This document shows, piece by piece, positions 8,457-14,625 of a stretch of 23,888 bases of DNA. The notes under the pieces were generated by a model. That model made no database searches and was not told where the DNA came from. It saw nothing but the letters and a program-made list of their open reading frames with translations. How positions within the stretch are numbered: the first letter of the stretch is position 1; each line of letters starts with the position of its first letter. A program made the translations under genes and the position numbers. Origin of the DNA: Gammaproteobacteria bacterium (lineage in GTDB: Bacteria > Pseudomonadota > Gammaproteobacteria > SZUA-229); the NCBI GenBank assembly GCA_026197015.1, contig JAPHRB010000089.1:1-23888 (forward strand). The letters run 5' to 3'.

Positions 8457-9878
8457 ATGATTACCACCAGTTTCCTGTTGTCTCTCGCCATTTTTCTAAT
8501 CATTGGCATGAGTTCGCTGCTGAAAAGCCGTAACACTCAGGAGGACTATCTGGTTGCGGGTAAATCGATACCCGCCTGGCTTTCTGGACTGTCGGCGGTT
8601 GCCACCAACAATAGTGGTTTTATGTTTATTGGCATGATTGGCCTCACTTATGCCACCGGCCTTTCCTCTATCTGGCTAATGTTAGGCTGGATTCTTGGGG
8701 ATTTACTGGCTTCCTTTTATATACTGCGCCCTTTACATGCCGCCTCGCGTTCAAACAAAATTCATTCCTACGGTGGTCTGCTTTCTCACTGGCATGGCGG
8801 CAATAATTTTCAGTTGCGACGTCTTGTTGGTGTATTAACAATCGTGTTTCTAACGCTTTACGCGGCAGCCCAGCTCAAAGCAGGCAGCAAGGCCACCGAG
8901 GTATTGATGGACTGGGAACCCAGCTGGGGCGTTCTGACCGGTGCGGTTATTGTTTTACTGTATAGCGCAGCCGGTGGCCTACGCGCTTCTATCTGGACTG
9001 ATGCAGCCCAGTCACTGGTAATGTTAATCGGCATGGGCCTGCTAATAATGGGCGGAGTCGAACTTGCTGGCGGATGGGATAACGCCCTGCTTAAAATGGC
9101 AAATATCGATGGTCACTATTTAGCCTGGTTTCCCAATACCAGCACATTGGGTATTGTATTATTTATACTCGGCTGGTTATTTGGCGGAATCGCCGTATTT
9201 GGACAACCACACGTTGTAGTACGTTTTATCTGCCTGAAAAACCCGCAGCATATTAATCGTATGCGTTTTTACTATTACAGCTGGTTTACCCTGTTTTATG
9301 GGGCCACTATTGCAGTGGGGCTTCTCAGTCGTATTGCTTTTCCCGAGCAGGCCGACTTTGATGCGGAACTTGCCCTGCCCACACTGGCTATGTTTGTTTT
9401 ACCCGATGCATTAACAGGCCTGGTGCTCGCTGCACTGTTTGCCGCCACACTGTCCACCGCAGATTCATTAATTCTCTCATGCTCCGCCTCAGTGACCCGC
9501 GACTTCACTAGTAAACCCGGCAAGCTGCACAGCCTGTGGGCAGCAAAATTAACCACCATTAGCATCTTATCGATTGCCGTAACCATTGCATTAAGCGGCG
9601 CGGATTCCGTGTTTAGACTGGTGCTTGATGCCTGGGGTCTGCTCGGCTCAGCCTTTACACCATTAGTGCTGCTGTTAGCATTGGGCAAACGAGTGCAACA
9701 GACACTGGCTATCAGCATGATCGTGTTGGGTGTCGGCAGCTTTCTGTTATGGCAACAGCTGGGTTTAGGGGGGCTGATTTACAGTGTAACACCTGGAATT
9801 CTTGCAGGTTTGTTAACCTATTTTGTCGGGCGCGTCTGGTTTCCCTCTGTGTCAGAAACAACTAAACGCACACCTTAA
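8457..9878 (+). CDS. Sodium:solute symporter, SSS/PutP superfamily
   Basis: Inner-membrane secondary transporter of about 13 membrane helices that couples uptake of a small organic solute to sodium. I start it at the ATG at 8457 because AGG (8448-8450) lies 6 nt upstream and the first helix follows directly; the frame is open further up to a TTG at 8394, which would add a polar stretch. The product is then 473 residues, usual for the family. Recognisable are the segment LVAGKSIPAWLSGLSAVATNNSG after helix 1 and ATLSTADSLILSCSASVTRDF in the helix-9 region, whose Ser-Thr pair matches the PutP sodium ligands S340/T341. PutP Asp55 is replaced by Asn51. Substrate unknown. It is transcribed alone and flanked on both sides by repeat-rich gaps. 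Confidence 0.9.
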   Translation: MITTSFLLSLAIFLIIGMSSLLKSRNTQEDYLVAGKSIPAWLSGLSAVATNNSGFMFIGMIGLTYATGLSSIWLMLGWILGDLLASFYILRPLHAASRSNKIHSYGGLLSHWHGGNNFQLRRLVGVLTIVFLTLYAAAQLKAGSKATEVLMDWEPSWGVLTGAVIVLLYSAAGGLRASIWTDAAQSLVMLIGMGLLIMGGVELAGGWDNALLKMANIDGHYLAWFPNTSTLGIVLFILGWLFGGIAVFGQPHVVVRFICLKNPQHINRMRFYYYSWFTLFYGATIAVGLLSRIAFPEQADFDAELALPTLAMFVLPDALTGLVLAALFAATLSTADSLILSCSASVTRDFTSKPGKLHSLWAAKLTTISILSIAVTIALSGADSVFRLVLDAWGLLGSAFTPLVLLLALGKRVQQTLAISMIVLGVGSFLLWQQLGLGGLIYSVTPGILAGLLTYFVGRVWFPSVSETTKRTP

Positions 9879-10000
9879 GAAACAAAAATCAGAGTCAAAA
9901 GCAGTAGAAAACGCACTAAAATGAGGGGAATATTTCGAACGCACGTTAGTGCGACCCTGAAAAGGCGAAGCACAGGAGCGCTTAATAAAACAAACATAGC

Positions 10001-10106
10001 CACAGAGAAACAGAGCACTTTTAACTCGTTCCCACGCAGCAGCGTGGGAACGAAAACATATAAATGCTTTTCTCTGTGTCTCAACGCCTCTGTGTCGAAT
10101 TTTGTA
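10001..10106. repeat. Nested inverted repeat (cacagagaaa / cgttcccacgc type)
   Basis: The outer arms cacagagaaa (10001-10010) and tttctctgtg (10069-10078) enclose a perfect 11-bp hairpin, cgttcccacgc (10027-10037) and gcgtgggaacg (10042-10052), with a 4-nt loop. Further copies of ctctgtgtc continue to 10106. Both strings are familiar extragenic repeats in many proteobacterial genomes. Function unknown; a single-stranded or RNA hairpin is likely. Confidence 0.6.
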
Positions 10107-10122
10107 ACTTTAATACCAATTA

Positions 10123-10168
10123 GAAAAAATCGAGGGTCAGGTCTTTCATTACCACATATATAACTCAC
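10123..10168 (+). repeat. Dispersed intergenic repeat, copy 2
   Basis: Second copy of the 46-bp repeat at 8117-8162, in the same orientation and without gaps. It lies 16 bp to the right of the nested inverted repeat at 10001-10106, while copy 1 has the related ctctgcgtc string some 210 bp to its right. Confidence 0.65.
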
Positions 10169-10408
10169 ACCATACTCAACCCAAAACAATAACTCATTGA
10201 GTTTATGAGTAACTCTTAAACCATTTACACAACACCCGAAGTATAAATAGCAGTTCGGACACAAACTACTAACAATTCAGCCTGAACAGATACTCCCACT
10301 AATTTTATTCATTAAATTATTTACTAACACCCTAAGCAGAAAAAATAAAACACGATTAATATTCATCTATATTTCAAAGATAAATTATTTACCCCAACCA
10401 GCATGCGG

Positions 10409-10452
10409 CATATTGTCGCAGAACCATCGTTAACTGAGACATTTTGTCGCAG
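10409..10452. promoter_or_regulatory. Direct repeat catwttgtcgcag, possible regulator site
   Basis: Two 13-bp copies (10409-10421 and 10440-10452, 12 of 13 identical) start 31 bp apart, close to three helical turns, so they face the same side of the DNA. They lie about 400 bp upstream of the TonB receptor start. I do not recognise the regulator. Confidence 0.3.
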
Positions 10453-10803
10453 CTTTTTAATATATTTTTAATCTAAAAAAATATCAGGACATCCATAACA
10501 ATGAATACAAAAAATAAAAACATAGGCTACACTTGTCTTTTGTTAAAATAAAAACCCGTATATGACTTTAATAAAACCACTGTTTTTATAGACCCATATG
10601 TTATGAAATCACTTACATCTATTTTTTATTTATATGATGTAGCCATGCTGTGCATATAATATAGACGTCTAAAACTGTTGATATAACGCATAATTCACCA
10701 TCTTAATAATTAAATTAGTTTATTTATTATTAAGATTTGATTAACATTGCCAACAATTAAAAATTACTGGTAAGTTTACTTAACTAAAATCAAACCAGAT
10801 TTT

Positions 10804-10824
10804 ATGATTTTATAATAGAATCAT
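10804..10824. promoter_or_regulatory. Palindromic candidate operator over the -10 box of the TonB receptor gene
   Basis: A 21-bp palindrome has arms beginning atgattttat and ending atagaatcat around a central A; nine of ten arm positions pair. It contains a perfect TATAAT (10811-10816) only 33 bp before the start codon, so a bound protein would block RNA polymerase. The core ttataata resembles the middle of Zur boxes, but the flanks differ; a copper- or other metal-responsive repressor is equally possible. No good -35 box is seen. Confidence 0.45.
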
Positions 10825-10848
10825 TTTTCACACACCATGAGGCACTTA

Positions 10849-12858
10849 ATGAAAAAAATAACTTGCTGTTTACTTTTGTGTGCGCCACTTGCACATGCAG
10901 ATGAAATAAATCTCGGCTCTATTATGGTCGAAGGCACAAAAATAAGTGATGTAAGTGGAGACGAGGTAAAATCAGCCGACCTTGCAGAAGCACTGACAAA
11001 AAAAGTACCCAGCATATCACTTGTTCGGCGCAGTGGCATAGCCAACGATATAATTTTACGCGGTCAGAAAAAAGACAATATTAATGTACTTATTGATGAT
11101 GCAAAAGTATACGGTGCCTGCCCCAATCGCATGGACCCTGTCACATCTCATATTCTGACAAATAATATCGATAGTATAGAAATCATTGAAGGCCCATACG
11201 ATGTTGAAAACTTTGGTACATTAAGTGGTGCTGTAAAAATAACCACAATAGAACCTGAAGCGGGTCTTTCCGGTGAGGTAAGTGTGAATCTGGGTAGCTG
11301 GGATTATCGTAAAGCTGCCGCCAATATCAGTGGTGGAAATGAGACAGTTAAGTTTCTGCTAAGCGCCTCAACAGAGAGCAGTGCTCAGTATGAAGATGGC
11401 AATGGTGATACCTTTGCAGAACAGATCGAGCGACTAAATCCTCCGAGTACGATGCCGGCCATGGACCCAAGGTATAAACCAGAATATGCCGATATAGACG
11501 CATATAAAAAGAGTACTTTACTGGGTAAAATTTATGCCAATATAACTGATGACCAGCAATTGAAGTTCAGTTATACGGCAAATAGAACTGATGATGTACT
11601 GTACCCATCCAGTAAAATGGATGCGCTGTATGATGATTCAGATATTTATAATCTGGACTATTCGATTAATAATATCGGCAGTTTGTCTAAATCTCTAAGT
11701 TTCCAGATTTACGATTCACAAGTTCAACACCCCATGTCTACTTTTTATCGAATTTCATCAGGCACTGATTCTGTTAATGAAGTAATCAGTTATCTTGAGA
11801 CTCATACTCAGGGTATTAAGATTATGAACAGCTTTAATGCAGGTAACTCTCTTGAGGTAAACCTTGGTCTGGATGCCAGCATTAGAAACTGGGATGGCAC
11901 CTATGAAGGCAACGGAACCAGATCAGGTATTACCGGTAGAAAAAGTATTGATGATGTCGACACACAAAATAGCGCTGTGTTTGCAGAGTTAAATAAAAAA
12001 TATGACAAAACCAGCGTTAAAGCCGGTGTACGTTATGATGATACAAGCATAAAAACTAACGGAACTGTGGGCCAGCCTGATAATGATTACAGTTATTTCA
12101 GTGCAAATGTTTTTACAACATTTCAGGCAAGTGATAGTACAAAATATTTTGCAGGTGTAGGTCAGGCATCACGGGTACCTGATGCAAGAGAGCTTTACTT
12201 TATTGGCTCAGACAACACGGTTGTTGGTACACCGGACCTGAAAGAAACAACTAACCTTGAATTAGATATGGGTATAGAAAACAGATATGATAGTTTTAAT
12301 ATTAAAACCAAAGTATTTCATAGCTGGTTAACCGATTATATTTATTATAATTCAAGCGTTCCCACAAATAGATTTGAAAATATTGATGCTACTATCTATG
12401 GTTTAGATGTAAGTGGTGCTTATTATTTTAATGATGAGTTTAGTCTTGATTTTGGTGCAGCATATCAGCGCGGACAGAAAGACGAGGCACTTGCTGGACA
12501 GACCAATACAAATCTCGCAGAGATTCCGCCGCTTAAAGCAAACCTGGCACTTAACTATGACTACGGTCTGAAAAGCACCGCCTCTATCGAACTGGTAGCT
12601 GCTGATGCGTGGAGTGACTTTGATGGTGATAATGGTGAACAGGATATTAGTGGTTACGGCGTGGTTAATCTAAAAGCTAAACACGCTCTTGGTAAAGCTA
12701 TGGAACTAACCGTGGGTATAGATAACATCTTTGATAAGGCCTATGCTGTTAGCAATACCTATAAGGACTTAACCCTGCTGTTTGATGGAGCAGGTGATGT
12801 TATGCTAATGAACGAGCCTGGTACTTATTATTACGCGAATCTGGCATACAAGTTCTAA
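10849..12858 (+). CDS. TonB-dependent outer-membrane receptor, OprC/NosA-like (copper)
   Basis: Outer-membrane beta-barrel that takes up a metal or metal complex with energy from TonB-ExbBD. I start it at the ATG at 10849 because GAGG (10839-10842) lies 6 nt upstream; a second ATG at 10837 overlaps that site. The order is a signal peptide (1-17, ending AHA), a plug domain about residues 20-135 with RRSGIANDIILRG and IEIIEGPYDVENFG, then the barrel, ending in YYYANLAYKF with the terminal Phe expected for barrel insertion. The plug has YGACPNRMDP, giving Cys91 and Met95, and the barrel has QHPM, giving His294 and Met296. This CxxxM plus HxM set is the copper site described for Pseudomonas aeruginosa OprC, so copper is the likely cargo. 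The product is 669 residues. A palindrome over the -10 region suggests metal control. No other copper gene is next to it. Confidence 0.88.
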   Translation: MKKITCCLLLCAPLAHADEINLGSIMVEGTKISDVSGDEVKSADLAEALTKKVPSISLVRRSGIANDIILRGQKKDNINVLIDDAKVYGACPNRMDPVTSHILTNNIDSIEIIEGPYDVENFGTLSGAVKITTIEPEAGLSGEVSVNLGSWDYRKAAANISGGNETVKFLLSASTESSAQYEDGNGDTFAEQIERLNPPSTMPAMDPRYKPEYADIDAYKKSTLLGKIYANITDDQQLKFSYTANRTDDVLYPSSKMDALYDDSDIYNLDYSINNIGSLSKSLSFQIYDSQVQHPMSTFYRISSGTDSVNEVISYLETHTQGIKIMNSFNAGNSLEVNLGLDASIRNWDGTYEGNGTRSGITGRKSIDDVDTQNSAVFAELNKKYDKTSVKAGVRYDDTSIKTNGTVGQPDNDYSYFSANVFTTFQASDSTKYFAGVGQASRVPDARELYFIGSDNTVVGTPDLKETTNLELDMGIENRYDSFNIKTKVFHSWLTDYIYYNSSVPTNRFENIDATIYGLDVSGAYYFNDEFSLDFGAAYQRGQKDEALAGQTNTNLAEIPPLKANLALNYDYGLKSTASIELVAADAWSDFDGDNGEQDISGYGVVNLKAKHALGKAMELTVGIDNIFDKAYAVSNTYKDLTLLFDGAGDVMLMNEPGTYYYANLAYKF

Positions 12859-12867
12859 CTTGAATAA

Positions 12868-12900
12868 CTTAAGTCAAATGTAAAAAACAAATGACTTAAG
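12868..12900 (+). terminator. Hairpin directly after the TonB receptor gene
   Basis: A 9-bp perfect stem, cttaagtca (12868-12876) and tgacttaag (12892-12900), with a 15-nt A-rich loop, 10 bp past the stop codon. There is no proper T-run, so this may stabilise the transcript end rather than terminate. Confidence 0.4.
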
Positions 12901-12915
12901 CTTATAAATAAGATA

Positions 12916-12960
12916 AAGACACCCACTCTATATAATCTAAATGTATATTGTGGGTGTCTT
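12916..12960. terminator. Terminator hairpin between convergent genes
   Basis: An 11-bp perfect stem (aagacacccac 12916-12926 / gtgggtgtctt 12950-12960) encloses an AT-rich loop. Read on the minus strand it is followed by tttatcttattt, a usable U-rich tail. It therefore may stop transcripts arriving from the phosphatase side, and it lies downstream of the receptor gene on the plus strand. Confidence 0.55.
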
Positions 12961-12995
12961 AACAACACTTTAACAACAGCGTTTTTACAATAACA

Positions 12996-13075
12996 CCAGA
13001 CACTGCCCTGTCGCAATGTTTCTACTGCTGATGTTGGTAGTAGGCTTCACATGCCGAGTAAATTAAAAACATTTT
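12996..13075 (-). pseudogene. Decayed second copy of the ybbP 3' end
   Basis: Bases 13001-13060 align without gaps to 14631-14690, the end of the intact ybbP gene, with 47 of 60 identical by my count. Read on the minus strand in the matching frame it gives LLGM*SLLPTSAVETLRQGSV against ILGTRSVLSTPPIETLRQGSA in ybbP. Several differences are synonymous (CGA/CGG, GGC/GGA, AGC/AGT), so the fragment derives from a diverged homologue that was once under selection. It has an internal stop and no final stop. Only the last ~25 codons survive. It is probably a leftover of a duplication, or of an insertion at the 3' end of ybbP. Confidence 0.6.
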
Positions 13076-13080
13076 CCTCC

Positions 13081-13120
13081 GAGTAAAAACTCTTAAGTGA
13101 TTTTATATAAGAGTTTACTC
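13081..13120 (-). terminator. Hairpin overlapping the stop of the phosphatase gene
   Basis: Arms gagtaaaaactctt (13081-13094) and aagagtttactc (13109-13120) pair with a 2-nt bulge. On the minus strand the stem taagagtt is followed by ttt, so it can act as an AT-rich terminator for the phosphatase gene, whose stop codon (13115-13117) lies within it. Confidence 0.45.
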
Positions 13121-13648
13121 TACCCCCGATAACATTGGTGATTCTTCGCCATATTGAAGATTTAATAATTTTGTCGATGCATACCAGCGATACCCGTGAG
13201 TTAGTATAAACAGATTGTCATACTCATTATGACTGATGTTTGGCATGGCGGGCCCGCCCGCCAGTTCAATCATCTGCGGTACGGTGTTGCTATGCCCTGC
13301 AACAATCACTGTTTGTCCCCGATGATTAGAGAATATATCGTCAATGGTCATTTGAGGATCTGCAATTTCTGTCATAGAAATTGCCAATGCATTAGACAAT
13401 GGTGTTACCGTAAGCCGGGTTCGATTCGCTCCACTGTGATAAATGGCTGTTATAGCGGCTTTCTCTGCAACATGAACCAGTTCACTCGCCCTGTCTGTAC
13501 CCGCCTGTGTTAAAGCATCATTATCTCCATCACGGTCCGCATGGCGAACAAAAATTATGGTAGTGATGCTGAAGCAATACCACCAACATAAAATAACAAT
13601 GACACTAATCGAAACTATACTAACTGGATAAATTATTTTTCTATTCAT
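13115..13648 (-). CDS. Membrane-anchored histidine phosphatase superfamily protein
   Basis: Branch of the phosphoglycerate-mutase/SixA fold that removes phosphate through a phospho-histidine. The motif FVRHADR places Arg35 and the nucleophile His36; NRTR (75-78) supplies the second arginine, and AGHSNTVPQM the second histidine, His119. ALTQAGTDRA at 45-54 is the usual helix after the first strand. Residues 7-28 form one hydrophobic segment, a signal anchor, which would leave the catalytic domain in the periplasm. The length is 177, short as in SixA-like enzymes. Substrate unknown. It points towards the TonB receptor gene (convergent) and has hairpins at its 3' end. It lies between the two copies of the ybbP tail and so may have come with whatever created that duplication. 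Confidence 0.85.
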   Translation of the reverse strand: MNRKIIYPVSIVSISVIVILCWWYCFSITTIIFVRHADRDGDNDALTQAGTDRASELVHVAEKAAITAIYHSGANRTRLTVTPLSNALAISMTEIADPQMTIDDIFSNHRGQTVIVAGHSNTVPQMIELAGGPAMPNISHNEYDNLFILTHGYRWYASTKLLNLQYGEESPMLSGVE

Positions 13649-14364
13649 TATGTTCTCTCTATTGATTCACATAAACGATTGAGCCTTTATTCAAGTCAAT
13701 ATACTGACTAGCATCCACCTTAATTCTCAAACATGAAGCGTATTATAAAATACGAAATTTCAGGCTAACTGCAAAATACAATTAACCAACGTATCGCAAC
13801 TCTAATTAATTTAACTAACAACAATTTCCTTTAAAGTTTTCTTCAAAGATTATCTATTTTCTATACATACGGACAACATTATCAGCAGGCGACCCAGAAC
13901 ATTCAAGCAACTCGCGGGGTGCATATGTATATTGCTTGCCGGTTTCAGTGCTGTTGTTTAAACCACTTCAGTAAGATCGTAAACTTGCTGTAGATGGTTA
14001 ATGCTAAGAATATGCTTATTAGATTATTTTTTAAATTTTCACGTTAGGTGTAATTTTAAATATCATTTAATTATCCTCCCTGAATATTTTAATTAAACAT
14101 CAGTTATTTGAGAATAAACAACGTCACCATCTCAACTGATGAAACATTTATATAGACGTAATACATCCTGGCACATCGTAACGTGGTGTAAACCAGTGAT
14201 TTGAGTAAGTCTATGTAGGAATAATCTGAATTTAAAATTTATAGGGTAAAATCTTTTCCCTCTGCTTTAATATACCTAAAATAAGCACGGGTCCTGACCA
14301 GAAGTTTACCGAAGTTTGAATTAACTACCCCATCTCCGAACGCAACAATGAAATAACCGCCTTG
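13649..14364. other. Gene-poor decayed region
   Basis: No intact gene in these 716 bp. A patch of higher GC at about 13885-13945 belongs to a possible minus-strand remnant (13854-13967). The minus-strand frame at 14239-14469 is a mirror of the plus-strand remnant there and is rejected. The rest is AT-rich without recognisable structure. Confidence 0.45.
13854..13967 (-). pseudogene. Possible C-terminal remnant of an unknown gene
   Basis: Open between two stops for 37 codons, no start codon at its beginning. The translation includes ETGKQYTYAPRELLECSGSP followed by ADNVVRMYRK and has a natural-looking composition, with higher GC than its surroundings. The string LLxCxGxP is seen in a class of small secreted proteins, but this is only an impression. 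Chance cannot be excluded. Confidence 0.25.
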
Positions 14365-14529
14365 ATGATGAACGATGATGTTGGTAAATTCATTCTGACT
14401 GACAATAAAAAACGCTTCTCTGAAGGTGCGAAACGAGTTAAAGAGGTGACCTCCAAACACAGGAACCACGATGTTAGTAAAACCATGGCTCGACTACTGG
14501 ATTATAAAAACTCCAGAACAAAGCGTTAA
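14365..14529 (+). CDS. Small unknown ORF, 54 residues, perhaps the end of a broken gene
   Basis: Starts with two ATG codons (14365, 14368) and encodes a basic soluble protein, MMNDDVGKFILTDNKKRF then SEGAKRVKEVTSKHRNHDVS and a tail ending DYKNSRTKR. No ribosome site is seen. The same frame upstream reads sensibly as well (GPDQKFTEV, a TGA at 14317-14319, then INYPISERNNEITAL), so this may be the C-terminal part of a longer gene broken by a nonsense mutation. The opposite strand is also open but its product is very rich in Phe, as expected from the antisense of Lys and Glu codons. A strong hairpin follows at once. Not recognised. Confidence 0.35.
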   Translation: MMNDDVGKFILTDNKKRFSEGAKRVKEVTSKHRNHDVSKTMARLLDYKNSRTKR

Positions 14530-14530
14530 T

Positions 14531-14574
14531 TTTTAAATAGCAGGGTCACGTAAGTTGTGCCCCTGCATTTAAAA
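14531..14574. terminator. Bidirectional terminator
   Basis: The stem is made of ttttaaat (14531-14538) with atttaaaa (14567-14574) and gcagggtcac (14540-14549) with gtgcccctgc (14557-14566), the latter with one mismatch, and a bulged A. T- and A-runs on both flanks make it usable on both strands, between the small plus-strand ORF and the end of ybbP. Confidence 0.65.
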
Positions 14575-14625
14575 TCCATAAACAATATAAACACAGCCAT
14601 CACAATATATTTTAAGGGTTTTGCT

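Larger units (their letters stand above)
9879..10848. other. Long repeat-rich intergenic region before the TonB receptor gene
   Basis: No gene is supported in these 970 bp. The left part (about 9890-10170) is a mosaic of small repeats: a hairpin cgcac/gtgcg at 9940-9953, the block at 10001-10106, and copy 2 of the dispersed repeat. The right part is very AT-rich and probably regulatory: a 13-bp direct repeat at 10409-10421 and 10440-10452, a perfect 10-bp palindrome tagacgtcta at 10662-10671 with TATAAT just upstream (10655-10660), and the palindrome at 10804-10824. Open frames on both strands across 9875-10264 run over the repeats and are rejected. Confidence 0.55.

Noticed and set aside
9875..10264. 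Open frames on both strands
   Set aside because: They run through known-type extragenic repeats and hairpins; translations look like repeat read-through.
10804..10824. Zur box or Fur box assignment
   Set aside because: The core is Zur-like but the outer arms do not match, and the Fur pattern fits no better; the regulator is left open.
12859..13648. Phosphatase gene as part of a copper-uptake operon
   Set aside because: It is convergent with the receptor gene and separated from it by hairpins, so it cannot be cotranscribed.
14239..14469. Minus-strand open frame of 76 codons
   Set aside because: Its product is very rich in Phe and is the antisense of a Lys/Glu-rich plus-strand frame; no ribosome site and no recognisable features.
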